Source of the DNA: a virus | Length of the DNA stretch: 38,514 nucleotides | Virus record (IMG/VR): IMGVR_UViG_3300042564_007291 | Location: 1-38,514 of that record | Reading direction: 5' to 3' (one strand) | Shown here: piece by piece, positions 13,292 through 20,020 of the stretch | Position numbering within the stretch: the stretch's first letter is position 1 | Layout: every line of letters starts with the position of its first letter | Notes under the pieces: model-generated | Seen by the model: only the letters and a program-made list of their open reading frames with translations | Databases searched by the model: none | What the model was told of the DNA's origin: nothing | Position numbers and translations under genes: made by a program

Positions 13292-14139
13292 CTCACCCCG
13301 GCAATGGCCGCGTTGTCTTCACGCCTGAACGCTGCGCGGCACTGAAGGAAGATTGGGAAGCGGGCAGGGACGCCAGCGCCATCATGGCGCGGCTGAACAC
13401 AATGCCCTGCGCTTACCCCGTCGCCAGCGCTCAAGCGGTGATAGACAAGGCGCGCGCGCTTGGGCTCAAACGGCCCGAAGGATGGGCGCGGGCAAAGCAA
13501 CAAACCGCCAAGCCACGGACCTGGACGAATGAACGCCGGGACCTGCTGCACAACCTGATCAACCTGATCCCGGATGATGATTTGCTGGAAAGGCTGAACA
13601 CCCTGCCCGGCCCGGCAGTCCGCAACCGGCGATCCATGCGGGACAAAGCTCAGGAACTTGGCTATTTGGCCGAACGCCCGCGCAAATCAGGCCCCAATCA
13701 AGGCACCTGGACAGAATTGCGGACATCCTTCCTGCGCGAAAACTACGGGCGCATCCCGCCGGCGGAATTACTTGTGGCGCTGCAATACATGCCCGGCCCG
13801 GCCATCGGCAGCATCAAAACCGTGCGCAGCGCCGCGGTCAGGCTGAGCATCAAAAGCGCCGGGCTGGTGCGCACCCCGCCCGCGCCACGCGCGCCCCGCG
13901 CAGCCAGGCCACGCCCGCCCCTAGAAGCGAACGCACCCGAGCCCGCGCCGCGCCCCCTCACGATTGAGGAACAGGAAGCGATTATTCTGGACAAACTCGC
14001 GCGCATCGAAGCGCAAGCGATGAAGCTGTTCAGCCGCCGCGAAAGCGCCGCGACAGTCAGCGGATCACTGAAAATCCCCCTGCGCGAAGCCTTCCGCCTG
14101 CAGGCGGTGCACCGCGAAAAGCAGAAGGAAGCGGCGTGA
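13288..14139 (+). CDS. Putative DNA-binding protein with three tandem SANT/GcrA-like repeats
   Basis: 283 residues. Three units of about 50-65 residues follow the same pattern: aromatic-T-x-E-R...L, a helical stretch, L-x-x-(L/M)P-x-(P/A), then a final basic helix. They start near residues 11 (FTPERCAALKEDW), 79 (WTNERRDLLHNLI) and 141 (WTELRTSFLRENY). Each resembles a SANT/Myb or GcrA N-terminal three-helix fold. A Pro/Ala/Arg linker (about 195-225) and a helical C-terminus with another possible HTH (about 255-275) follow. Probably binds DNA; the target is unknown. Confidence 0.75.
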   Translation: MTHPGNGRVVFTPERCAALKEDWEAGRDASAIMARLNTMPCAYPVASAQAVIDKARALGLKRPEGWARAKQQTAKPRTWTNERRDLLHNLINLIPDDDLLERLNTLPGPAVRNRRSMRDKAQELGYLAERPRKSGPNQGTWTELRTSFLRENYGRIPPAELLVALQYMPGPAIGSIKTVRSAAVRLSIKSAGLVRTPPAPRAPRAARPRPPLEANAPEPAPRPLTIEEQEAIILDKLARIEAQAMKLFSRRESAATVSGSLKIPLREAFRLQAVHREKQKEAA

Positions 14140-14354
14140 TGGGTGGCACAAATCACACGTGCATGGCGTGCAAGCGCCAAGTGGACCCGCACCTAAACTG
14201 CAATGAGATTGGCTGCCCGGCAGATGAATCTTTGACCTTCGGCTTTCTCTGCGATGAATGCACCATGGATGAAGCCATCCCTATGCCGAGCATTTTTTGC
14301 CCGCGCACCGCCGATACCCTATGCAGCGACTGCGAAAAGAAGGAAGCGGCGTGA
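14139..14354 (+). CDS. Cysteine-rich small protein, probably zinc-binding
   Basis: 71 residues from the ATG at 14139 (overlapping the previous TGA as TGATG; a GTG one codon earlier is possible). Nine cysteines occur, in pairs such as CMAC, CDEC and CSDC, with another at NEIGC, which suggests one or two zinc sites. It is coupled to the next gene. Small zinc proteins in phages often bind nucleic acid or a host protein, but no family is recognised. Confidence 0.7.
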   Translation: MGGTNHTCMACKRQVDPHLNCNEIGCPADESLTFGFLCDECTMDEAIPMPSIFCPRTADTLCSDCEKKEAA

Positions 14355-15079
14355 TGACTGACCGCCCAATTCTATTTTCTGCCGAGATGGTGCGCGCGAT
14401 TCTTAAAGGCGAGAAGACACAAACGCGGCGGATCGCCAAGAACCTGCCGCCGCCCCCAGCAAACGCTATTCACCCAAACCACGAGCGATTGCATCCTGCG
14501 CCATATCTTGACGCCTATTGCAGCGAGAAAAAAACGCCACAGAACCCTCGCGGCATGAGCACGATGTGGTGCTGGTGGACGCCGGATAATCGGATGGGCC
14601 AAGAGTTTCGCTGCCGTTATGGCCAGCCCGGCGACCAGCTTTGGGTGAGGGAGACTTGGGGAGCGGTCTGGCCTGCGGACGAGCCAGTACCGCTCAGGCA
14701 ATGCGAGATTGAATATCGGGCCGACCTGCCACCCGGCTGCACGGATCGTCCGGGCGAATGGCCAGCCGACGAGGGCAATGGCCCAGAAGTGCCAAAGTGG
14801 CGCCCATCAATCCACATGCCGCGGTGGGCTTCGCGCATCACGCTCCGCATCACGGATATTCGCGTCGAGCGGTTGCAGGATGTTAGCGAGCATGATGCGA
14901 AGGCGGAAGGCGTCTCTCCATCATGGCTAGATGAGGATGACAATGACACGGTTCGGTATCGTCAACCTCCAACGTGGCGTCGGGGTTTCGCGCGCCTTTG
15001 GCATGAAATCAACGGCCCCGGCGCCTGGGAAGCAAACCCCTGGGTTTGGGCGATCAGCTTTGAAAGGGTGAAGCCATGA
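14354..15079 (+). CDS. Conserved phage protein with an ASCH-like pattern
   Basis: 241 residues. MTDRPILFSAEMVRAILKGE followed by KTQTRRI, and later YGQPGDQLWVRETW, PSIHMPRWASRI and ITDIRVERLQDVSE, are the conserved blocks of a widespread phage family often annotated as hypothetical or ASCH-related. ASCH domains bind RNA or modified nucleosides. The biochemical role in phages is not established to my knowledge. The ATG at 14354 overlaps the previous stop, and the end is coupled to the next gene. Confidence 0.8.
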   Translation: MTDRPILFSAEMVRAILKGEKTQTRRIAKNLPPPPANAIHPNHERLHPAPYLDAYCSEKKTPQNPRGMSTMWCWWTPDNRMGQEFRCRYGQPGDQLWVRETWGAVWPADEPVPLRQCEIEYRADLPPGCTDRPGEWPADEGNGPEVPKWRPSIHMPRWASRITLRITDIRVERLQDVSEHDAKAEGVSPSWLDEDDNDTVRYRQPPTWRRGFARLWHEINGPGAWEANPWVWAISFERVKP

Positions 15080-15303
15080 GCAAGATCGTGGAAATGCAAA
15101 ACCTTGGGCGCGTGGAGCAGACCGGCGCACACAAACGCGCATCTGCCGCCGTGGTGGTTTGCTTTGTCGAAGACGGGCCAAGCTTTATCGCCATCAATTT
15201 GAAATCACCACCGGGTCAATTCAACGCGGCACAAGCGCGCGAGACGGCTGCGCTGTTATGCAAAGGGGTTGACATTCTTGATGCGACCAAGGTGACGCCA
15301 TGA
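15076..15303 (+). CDS. Hypothetical protein, 75 aa
   Basis: The product starts MSKIVEMQNLGRVEQTGAHK and has a beta-rich middle (AAVVVCFVEDGPSFIAINLK) and a helical end (FNAAQARETAALLCKGVDIL). Coupled to both neighbours by ATGA overlap. No family recognised. Confidence 0.65.
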   Translation: MSKIVEMQNLGRVEQTGAHKRASAAVVVCFVEDGPSFIAINLKSPPGQFNAAQARETAALLCKGVDILDATKVTP

Positions 15304-15521
15304 ATAAGCGAGCGCTTCCCGCATGGAGCCTCCAGATCAGGGAAAACGGCGACAAGGTAACGCTTGTGAGAGACAAAGAAAGGCAACAAAACATTTTAGA
15401 ATTTCAGTGCGACGGAAACGCCACCACCATTCTGCTCAGCGACGCGGCGCTTAGCGCAGTCGTCATACTGGCGGTCAATCGCGCCGGCGTGCCTGTCATT
15501 GTGGATCAAACCAGTGACTGA
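15300..15521 (+). CDS. Hypothetical protein, 73 aa
   Basis: The product starts MNKRALPAWSLQIRENGDKV, probably beta-rich, and ends with a hydrophobic helix (SAVVILAVNRAGVPVIV). Its layout resembles the preceding 75-aa protein (a beta portion, then a C-terminal helix), but the identity is too low for me to call a duplication. Coupled on both sides. Confidence 0.65.
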   Translation: MNKRALPAWSLQIRENGDKVTLVRDKERQQNILEFQCDGNATTILLSDAALSAVVILAVNRAGVPVIVDQTSD

Positions 15522-15702
15522 CCCTATCTACACCTCAGTTACTCAGGAGGCCCTTGCCGTAGCCGATACGGAAGCGGCGCTATGGATGCGGTCTGTCACG
15601 GGACGACGGCGCGCGGTGCCTGAGCATGAGGTTCCGAACATGGTTCGCAGCATTATCGTCGCCTACCTGACACACGTTGCTCTGCATGGGGTGAAGCCAT
15701 GA
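15514..15702 (+). CDS. Hypothetical protein, 62 aa
   Basis: The start is taken as GTG at 15514, which overlaps the preceding stop by 8 nt; an upstream start at 15499 would overlap by 23 nt. The product is helical (EALAVADTEAALWMRSVTGR). It ends with an ATGA overlap. Function unknown. Confidence 0.55.
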   Translation: MTDPIYTSVTQEALAVADTEAALWMRSVTGRRRAVPEHEVPNMVRSIIVAYLTHVALHGVKP

Positions 15703-15962
15703 ATAACCCCATCACCAACGCCGCGCTGGCCAAGGCGGCCGAGGCGGTTCTCTTTAACTTGAAGGACCGCAAAGGCGTCGGCAACGAGATTGAGCAATGC
15801 GACGATGACATTCAGGCCGAGATCGGCAGAACAGTGGCAGCCAAGGCTATCCACACGTTTCTTCGCGCCCTCCATGAAAACGGTTTGACCGCAATAGCCG
15901 AGGGCAACTTGCCATGGCTTGCCGATTACGTCCTGGCCGCCGCGAAGGAGGAACGGAAATGA
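15699..15962 (+). CDS. Hypothetical protein, 87 aa
   Basis: The product starts MNNPITNAALAKAAEAVLFN and is helical throughout, with an acidic middle (EIEQCDDDIQAEIG). No hydrophobic segment is long enough to span a membrane. Coupled to both neighbours by ATGA. Function unknown. Confidence 0.65.
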   Translation: MNNPITNAALAKAAEAVLFNLKDRKGVGNEIEQCDDDIQAEIGRTVAAKAIHTFLRALHENGLTAIAEGNLPWLADYVLAAAKEERK

Positions 15963-16174
15963 CTGACAAGGATTTCTTGAAGCTGTCTGCTTTCGCCGGA
16001 CTGGCATTTCTTGGATATCGCCTGGAGCAATCCTGGAATCCGATTGATATATGGAACCGCCGCATGAAGGTGATTCGGGTGTCTGACGAAAAAAACATGG
16101 GCGCCATGAATGCGCGCGAAGCAACCGATTTCGCATACTCGGAGTTTCTGCGCCTGAAGGAAGCAGCCCCATGA
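15959..16174 (+). CDS. Hypothetical protein, 71 aa
   Basis: The ATG at 15959 overlaps the previous stop. The product starts MTDKDFLKLSAFAGLAFLGY, with a short hydrophobic stretch that might be a weak membrane helix, followed by a charged C-terminal half. It lies directly upstream of the excisionase-like gene. Function unknown. Confidence 0.6.
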   Translation: MTDKDFLKLSAFAGLAFLGYRLEQSWNPIDIWNRRMKVIRVSDEKNMGAMNAREATDFAYSEFLRLKEAAP

Positions 16175-16512
16175 CTGACCGCCTCCTTACCCGCCCCCAG
16201 GTTGCCGACCGCTTCCAAATCACCGCCCGTCACTTGGCAGATTTGGAGAAAGAGCATTCAATCCCCATCCTCAAGGCTGGCCGAGCGGTGCGGTATGACA
16301 CCGCGGCCATCCTGCAACTGGAAGCCGCGATCAGATGCCCCTCACGCTCACCCGCAGCGGCGCCACTGGCGCTTGGCAAATCACCGGGACCGTTGCCGGG
16401 CAGCGGATCAGGCAATCTGCGCGGACGTCTGACCGCAGGCTCGCAGAGGAAGCAAGGGCCGAGCTCGAAGCCAGCCTCTATCGTGGTGCCGTTTACGGCG
16501 CGCGGGCGGTAG
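16171..16512 (+). CDS. Excisionase-like HTH protein overlapping the integrase
   Basis: 113 residues. Residues 5-55 (LLTRPQVADRFQITARHLAD, later IPILKAGRAVRYDTAAIL) form a MerR/excisionase-type helix-turn-helix. Such proteins direct the integrase towards excision. The rest (about 56-113) is low-complexity Ser/Pro/Arg sequence that overlaps the first 178 nt of the integrase gene in another frame, so it may be unselected overlap or a short conserved tail. Coupled upstream by ATGA. Confidence 0.75.
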   Translation: MTDRLLTRPQVADRFQITARHLADLEKEHSIPILKAGRAVRYDTAAILQLEAAIRCPSRSPAAAPLALGKSPGPLPGSGSGNLRGRLTAGSQRKQGPSSKPASIVVPFTARGR

Positions 16513-17384
16513 TCACCTGGGACCAGGCCGTCAATTCCTATCTGGACGCAGCGCCGCGTAGCGCCGCCGAAAATGCGCGGTTGCTGCGCCTACTGGATAG
16601 CCTGACCGGCAAGCGCCTTTCAGACATCACCCAGGCCACTATTGACCGCGTGATCCAGGCACGGTGCCGCCCGGGCGCCCAGCCCGCCACGAAGCTGCGG
16701 GAAGTGATCACGCCGATCCGCGCCGTGCTGGCCCATGCCGCGCGGCGCCAGTGGTGCGATATGCCGAACTTCGAAGCGCCCAAGGGCGCCAGCGGCGTCA
16801 AGCGCACCCGATGGCTTACCCCGGCCGAGGCCGATGCCCTCACCGCCGCCGCCGCGCCGCACCTGGCACCGCTGATCCTGTTCCTGCTTGGCACCGGCGC
16901 GCGCCTGAGCGAAGCGCTAGCGCTGCAATGGGCCGATCTGGACCTGACACATGGCCGCGCGCTGCTACGCGATACCAAACAAGGCAGGGACCGCGTAGCA
17001 AGCCTGCCGCCGCGCGCCGTGGCAGCCCTGGCCAACCTGCCGCACCGGGAAGGCCATGTGTTCCGCCCGCCGGCCAAGAAGCGCGGCAAGCAGCCGCTGG
17101 CCTATGCTGACACGGGCGGGCTGTATGGCGGGCAGATCGCCAGCGCCTGGCGCGGCGCCTGCAAGCGCGCATGCATAGCTGATGCCAGCCCTCACACCCT
17201 GCGGCACACATGGGCAAGCTGGCACTACGCAATGCACCGCAATCTGATGCGGTTGAAATCGGATGGGGATTGGTCAACCGTGAGCCAAACCGAGCGCTAC
17301 ACAAAGCTAGTGCCGGGCACGATGGCGCCGGAGATTCGGAAATTCTTGGGGCTAAGCAAGCCCAGCAAACGCGCTGCGGCCTGA
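16335..17384 (+). CDS. int: Tyrosine-recombinase integrase
   Basis: 349 residues. The N-terminal arm-binding region (1-55) is followed by a core-binding SAM-like domain (about 58-140) and the catalytic domain. Catalytic residues visible are R190 (GTGARLSEAL), K215 (DTKQGRDR), H287/R290 (SPHTLRHTW), W313 in the second His/Trp position and Y322 (TERYTKL). It catalyses integration at attP, which lies just downstream (17501-17548). The ATG lies inside the excisionase-like gene. It is the last gene of the rightward unit. Confidence 0.95.
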   Translation: MPLTLTRSGATGAWQITGTVAGQRIRQSARTSDRRLAEEARAELEASLYRGAVYGARAVVTWDQAVNSYLDAAPRSAAENARLLRLLDSLTGKRLSDITQATIDRVIQARCRPGAQPATKLREVITPIRAVLAHAARRQWCDMPNFEAPKGASGVKRTRWLTPAEADALTAAAAPHLAPLILFLLGTGARLSEALALQWADLDLTHGRALLRDTKQGRDRVASLPPRAVAALANLPHREGHVFRPPAKKRGKQPLAYADTGGLYGGQIASAWRGACKRACIADASPHTLRHTWASWHYAMHRNLMRLKSDGDWSTVSQTERYTKLVPGTMAPEIRKFLGLSKPSKRAAA

Positions 17385-17500
17385 TTCGCACCGCCCGGCA
17401 CATGTCAGAAACTTGCCACTGTTCCGTTCTTGTTCATGCCTTTTAGTGCCATTCTGTTCCTGTTGGCCGCAAAAATATCAGCGCTAAGCCCTTGAAATCA
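17385..17500. repeat. Possible integrase arm-type repeats next to attP
   Basis: Two related segments, TGCCACTGTTCCGTTCTTG (from about 17414) and TGCCATTCTGTTCCTGTTG (from about 17447), lie in the gene-free stretch between the integrase stop and attP. This is where arm-type binding sites are expected. The similarity is imperfect and the function is inferred. Confidence 0.4.
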
Positions 17501-17548
17501 TGGTGCTGTTGGAGAGGATTGAACTCTCGACCTCTCCCTTACCAAGGG
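17501..17548 (-). other. attP core: 3' part of a tRNA-Thr(GGU) gene
   Basis: Read on the minus strand, the stretch gives an anticodon loop TTGGTAA (anticodon GGT), the variable loop, a perfect T-arm (GAGAG-TTCAATC-CTCTC), the acceptor 3' strand CAACAGC, a discriminator A and an encoded CCA. The 5' half of the tRNA is missing and anticodon-stem pairing breaks down at the 5' edge. This is the usual structure of an attP that rebuilds the 3' end of a host tRNA gene after integration. It lies about 115 bp from the integrase stop. Confidence 0.85.
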
Positions 17549-17570
17549 CGCGGCCTGTGCTGAATCTCAT

Positions 17571-17587
17571 AACGCAATCAATGCGTT
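17571..17587. repeat. Inverted repeat AACGCA/TGCGTT beside attP
   Basis: AACGCA (17571-17576) and TGCGTT (17582-17587) flank a 5-nt loop. It could be a recombination accessory site or a weak hairpin; there is no T-run, so it is not a clear terminator. Confidence 0.4.
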
Positions 17588-17641
17588 AAGCGCCACCACA
17601 CCATGCCTCTTGTCAATTTTGTGCCGCTGCCATTAAAGCCT

Positions 17642-17793
17642 ATGTCCCAAAACACTGCATCCTCGGATGAAGAAAAATGGGACATGACCACCATTTTCCC
17701 AGCATCAGGAAAATGGTCGCGCCGCCGACCACAAAGCCATGACAAGAGGCGGGTTCATTTTTTCTATCACGAATGAGGCGCAAAAAATGAACC
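17642..17793. repeat. Three consecutive perfect inverted repeats in the convergent intergenic region
   Basis: ATGTCCCA/TGGGACAT (17642-17649 and 17678-17685), ACCATTTTCC/GGAAAATGGT (17690-17699 and 17708-17717) and GGTTCATTTTTT/AAAAAATGAACC (17752-17763 and 17782-17793). They lie between the integrase and endolysin genes, where converging transcripts meet. They may act as bidirectional terminators or recombination accessory sites, but the AT-rich stems are not those of classical intrinsic terminators. Short reading frames here look spurious. Confidence 0.7.
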
Positions 17794-17835
17794 TGGCGCC
17801 AACACTCAACCATTCCCCCGAGACCAGCAAAATGG

Positions 17836-18528
17836 TCACGCCCCCGGCCAAGCTTCCAGCACCGCCGCCGCGCGGGCGTAGATCGCCCGCCGATCCGCCA
17901 GCCCATTCCGCCCGCCATTCACGCGCAGCGTGATGGATTCCACCATTTCCCCGGCGCCCGCGTCCGCCAAATCATTCAGCCGGTTATCCGCCCAAAACAG
18001 CCCGGCGGACATCGCCGCACCTTCGCGCGTGGCTGCCCAGGCCGCGGCGGCTTCTGGCGTATCCAGGCCATAGACCTCAGCCAACCGCGTGAAATTGCGC
18101 CGCCCCGTGGTTTGGATCAGGCCGCGCCCGCGGAAGGTCCAGCCATCCCCCGGATTCACATTGCCCAGGTCGCGCCGCCCGCCATAGACAAAATTCGCCA
18201 GCGCTTCAGGCGCTTCTACGTATCGCGCAGCCTCAGCCTCAGTTGCGAATCGGCGTGGCCACATCGCCTGAATGCGGCCGGCGGTGCGATAAAACAGGTC
18301 TTCTTCCGTGACGGTCAGGCGCATGCTTTCATGCCCCACCTGTGCCAGAAAATGCGCCACGCGGCGCGGCGTAGTGATGGCGTAGCGCTGCATTGCCGCA
18401 TCCAGCCACACCGCCCAATCGCCGCGGCCCGGGAAAATCGCGTCAAGCTGCTTGGCGGTAATGGCAGGATCAGGGACACTCATTTTTGCCTCCGGCGCTG
18501 GCGCAAAGATGCGCTTGAACCAATTCAT
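17836..18528 (-). CDS. Endolysin, glycoside hydrolase family 19
   Basis: 230 residues. The GH19 signatures AHFLAQVGHES (catalytic Glu about 67) and GDGWTFRGRGLIQTTGR are clear. The family is chitinase-like, and in phages it cuts peptidoglycan glycan strands at lysis. The N-terminus MNWFKRIFAPAP has only a short hydrophobic stretch and no obvious signal peptide, so export probably depends on a holin. The ATG at 18528 overlaps the Rz1 stop as ATGA. It is the last gene of the leftward unit. Confidence 0.92.
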   Translation of the reverse strand: MNWFKRIFAPAPEAKMSVPDPAITAKQLDAIFPGRGDWAVWLDAAMQRYAITTPRRVAHFLAQVGHESMRLTVTEEDLFYRTAGRIQAMWPRRFATEAEAARYVEAPEALANFVYGGRRDLGNVNPGDGWTFRGRGLIQTTGRRNFTRLAEVYGLDTPEAAAAWAATREGAAMSAGLFWADNRLNDLADAGAGEMVESITLRVNGGRNGLADRRAIYARAAAVLEAWPGA

Positions 18529-18758
18529 GGCGCGACCAGCCCGCGCACTAGGCGCAGCTTGGCGCGGCAATCTTCCCCGGCATCAACCGTGTCCAGCATC
18601 CAGCGCGCGACCGCGTGATCATCCATGGTCAGTTCAAGGGCGGGCTGGGGCTGGCATTGCAGCAGGCTGGCGGGCACCGCCACCCTGGGCTGCGCGCAAC
18701 CCGTCAAGAGCAGCGCGGATAGCAGGGCTATCAGCGCAGGAATTCGAAGCTGGTGCAT
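18525..18758 (-). CDS. Outer-membrane spanin lipoprotein (Rz1-like)
   Basis: 77 residues. It begins MHQLRIPALIALLSALLLTG followed by C21, a lipoprotein signal peptide with lipobox LTGC. The mature part is short and contains prolines. It overlaps the Rz-like gene out of frame by 125 nt (18634-18758), the known architecture of overlapping spanin pairs. With Rz it disrupts the outer membrane after peptidoglycan is degraded. Its stop overlaps the endolysin start. Confidence 0.82.
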   Translation of the reverse strand: MHQLRIPALIALLSALLLTGCAQPRVAVPASLLQCQPQPALELTMDDHAVARWMLDTVDAGEDCRAKLRLVRGLVAP

Positions 18759-19005
18759 TAGCAACCGCCCTTCTGATGGGTTCCATTTTCGCCCGGCGCG
18801 CGGCGCTTTCCGCCGCCGCCTGTTCAAGCGCGGCAATCGCCTGGTCGCGCGCCGCCACCTCAGCCTCTGCCGCCTCAGCCCGCGCATTGGCGGCCTGCCG
18901 CCCCATGCGTTCCAGGCTTGCCCAGCCGATCAGGGCCGCGACCACACCCGCCAGCACCGCGAATCGGCCAAGGGGCGAGCGGATGAACGCCGCGAACCAG
19001 ATCAT
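18634..19005 (-). CDS. Inner-membrane spanin (Rz-like)
   Basis: 123 residues from the ATG at 19005. An N-terminal transmembrane helix (about 13-30, GRFAVLAGVVAALIGWAS) is followed by a long Ala/Glu/Arg coiled coil (about 33-80), the usual plan of an i-spanin. Its ATG overlaps the holin stop as TGATG, and its 3' third overlaps the Rz1 gene in another frame. Confidence 0.82.
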   Translation of the reverse strand: MIWFAAFIRSPLGRFAVLAGVVAALIGWASLERMGRQAANARAEAAEAEVAARDQAIAALEQAAAESAARRAKMEPIRRAVANAPASNSCADSPAIRAALDGLRAAQGGGARQPAAMPAPARP

Positions 19006-19184
19006 CACTTCCGTTCCGGCAGAAACGCGGAAACAAGGCCAAGCAACACCCCGCACGAAAGCGCGATATGCGTCACCGCCGTGTCGCCCGTATCAAGCCC
19101 GGCCACGGAAAGGCACACCCAAATCAGGCTGCGCATGGTGCCGGGTTCGGCCAGCCGCTCCCGCAGATAGTCAATCGCCTTCAT
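19005..19184 (-). CDS. Small holin candidate, 59 aa
   Basis: The product starts MKAIDYLRERLAEPGTMRSL and has two short hydrophobic segments (about 19-31, SLIWVCLSVAGL, and about 39-54, HIALSCGVLLGLVSAF), ending in PERK. Size, charge pattern and position directly before the spanin and endolysin genes fit a small class II-like holin. The ATG at 19184 overlaps the preceding stop as ATGA and the end overlaps the Rz start. Confidence 0.75.
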   Translation of the reverse strand: MKAIDYLRERLAEPGTMRSLIWVCLSVAGLDTGDTAVTHIALSCGVLLGLVSAFLPERK

Positions 19185-19435
19185 TCATTTTCCCCTTCAT
19201 CATCTTTCACTTCCGGCCAGATCAGCCGCTCGGACATGATGTGCAGGCCGCGTTGCAGCGCAGGGCTTTCCGGTACGGAAAACACCCGGACACCATCGCG
19301 GTATTCCGCCACAATCATCAGGCTGAGCGGCTTATCAGCCAGGGCCGCCTCAAGCGCGGTGACGGCTGGCGCGGACAAATCCACAGGCGCAGCCTTGCGC
19401 TTTACGCTTGCCGTCATACCAACCCCAACTTTCAT
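19181..19435 (-). CDS. Hypothetical protein upstream of the lysis genes
   Basis: 84 residues from 19435; a second ATG at 19417 (MTASVKRK) is preceded by a G-rich stretch and may be the true start. The product is charged, with a central helix-strand pattern (TALEAALADKPLSLMIVAEY) and an acidic tail. It ends with an ATGA overlap on the holin gene. Function unknown. Confidence 0.65.
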   Translation of the reverse strand: MKVGVGMTASVKRKAAPVDLSAPAVTALEAALADKPLSLMIVAEYRDGVRVFSVPESPALQRGLHIMSERLIWPEVKDDEGENE

Positions 19436-19450
19436 GTTTTGCTTGAAGGT

Positions 19451-20020
19451 TCAGCGCCACCCGAACGCGGAAACCGGGCTGGCCCAATTCAACCCAAAGG
19501 CCAGGCCAGAGGCCTGCGTGTTGCTGACTTCCATATCAAAGCGAAAGTCATCCAGCGCGCCTTCGCTGGCGTGCCCGGCAAGGCGCGCAGCATCGGGCCG
19601 CGTGATCCGCACCAGCTTGCCACCCGCTTCCTGAATGGCCCGCGCTTCATTCAGAAACCGCATGTCATCCACAATCACGGCCACGCCTTCAGCGCGCAGC
19701 CGATTCGCGCGCATCATGGCCAGCCGCACCCAAATATCGGACGCCATGGCGCCCCGGCCCCATTCCGTGCCGAGCGTTTGCATGGTGTAGCGCGGCGTCC
19801 GCCCCGCCAGCGCTTCCATCGGCTGGGCTTTCAAATCACCCTCAAGCGCGCGATCAATCACATCCGCCGATTCGCCCGCTTCGCTCAGCAGCGCCGCCAC
19901 CATGGCCTTCAGCGGCGCGGCAAATTTCACCACCCGCCAGCCATGGCCGAACATTGCGCCGGCCAGAGTGGATTTCCCGGACCCAGGCGCGGGGCTGTAA
20001 AGCCCAATCAACGGCGCCAT
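19451..20020 (-). CDS. Deoxynucleoside monophosphate kinase
   Basis: 189 residues from the ATG at 20020, which overlaps the methyltransferase stop (TGATG). The P-loop APGSGKST (11-18) is followed by features of phage dNMP kinases: FAAPLKAM, RYTMQTLGTEWGR and VIVDDMRFLNEA. These enzymes phosphorylate dNMPs to supply precursors for phage DNA synthesis. It lies with other nucleic-acid enzymes between the tail and lysis genes. Confidence 0.88.
   Translation of the reverse strand: MAPLIGLYSPAPGSGKSTLAGAMFGHGWRVVKFAAPLKAMVAALLSEAGESADVIDRALEGDLKAQPMEALAGRTPRYTMQTLGTEWGRGAMASDIWVRLAMMRANRLRAEGVAVIVDDMRFLNEARAIQEAGGKLVRITRPDAARLAGHASEGALDDFRFDMEVSNTQASGLAFGLNWASPVSAFGWR

Noticed and set aside
17501-17548. 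A functional tRNA gene
   Set aside because: Only the anticodon-to-CCA part is present. The D-arm and 5' acceptor strand are missing, so it is an attachment site, not a tRNA gene.
17640-17933. Short frames on both strands between attP and the endolysin
   Set aside because: They run through the three inverted repeats, lack ribosome sites and have compositions unlike the neighbouring genes.
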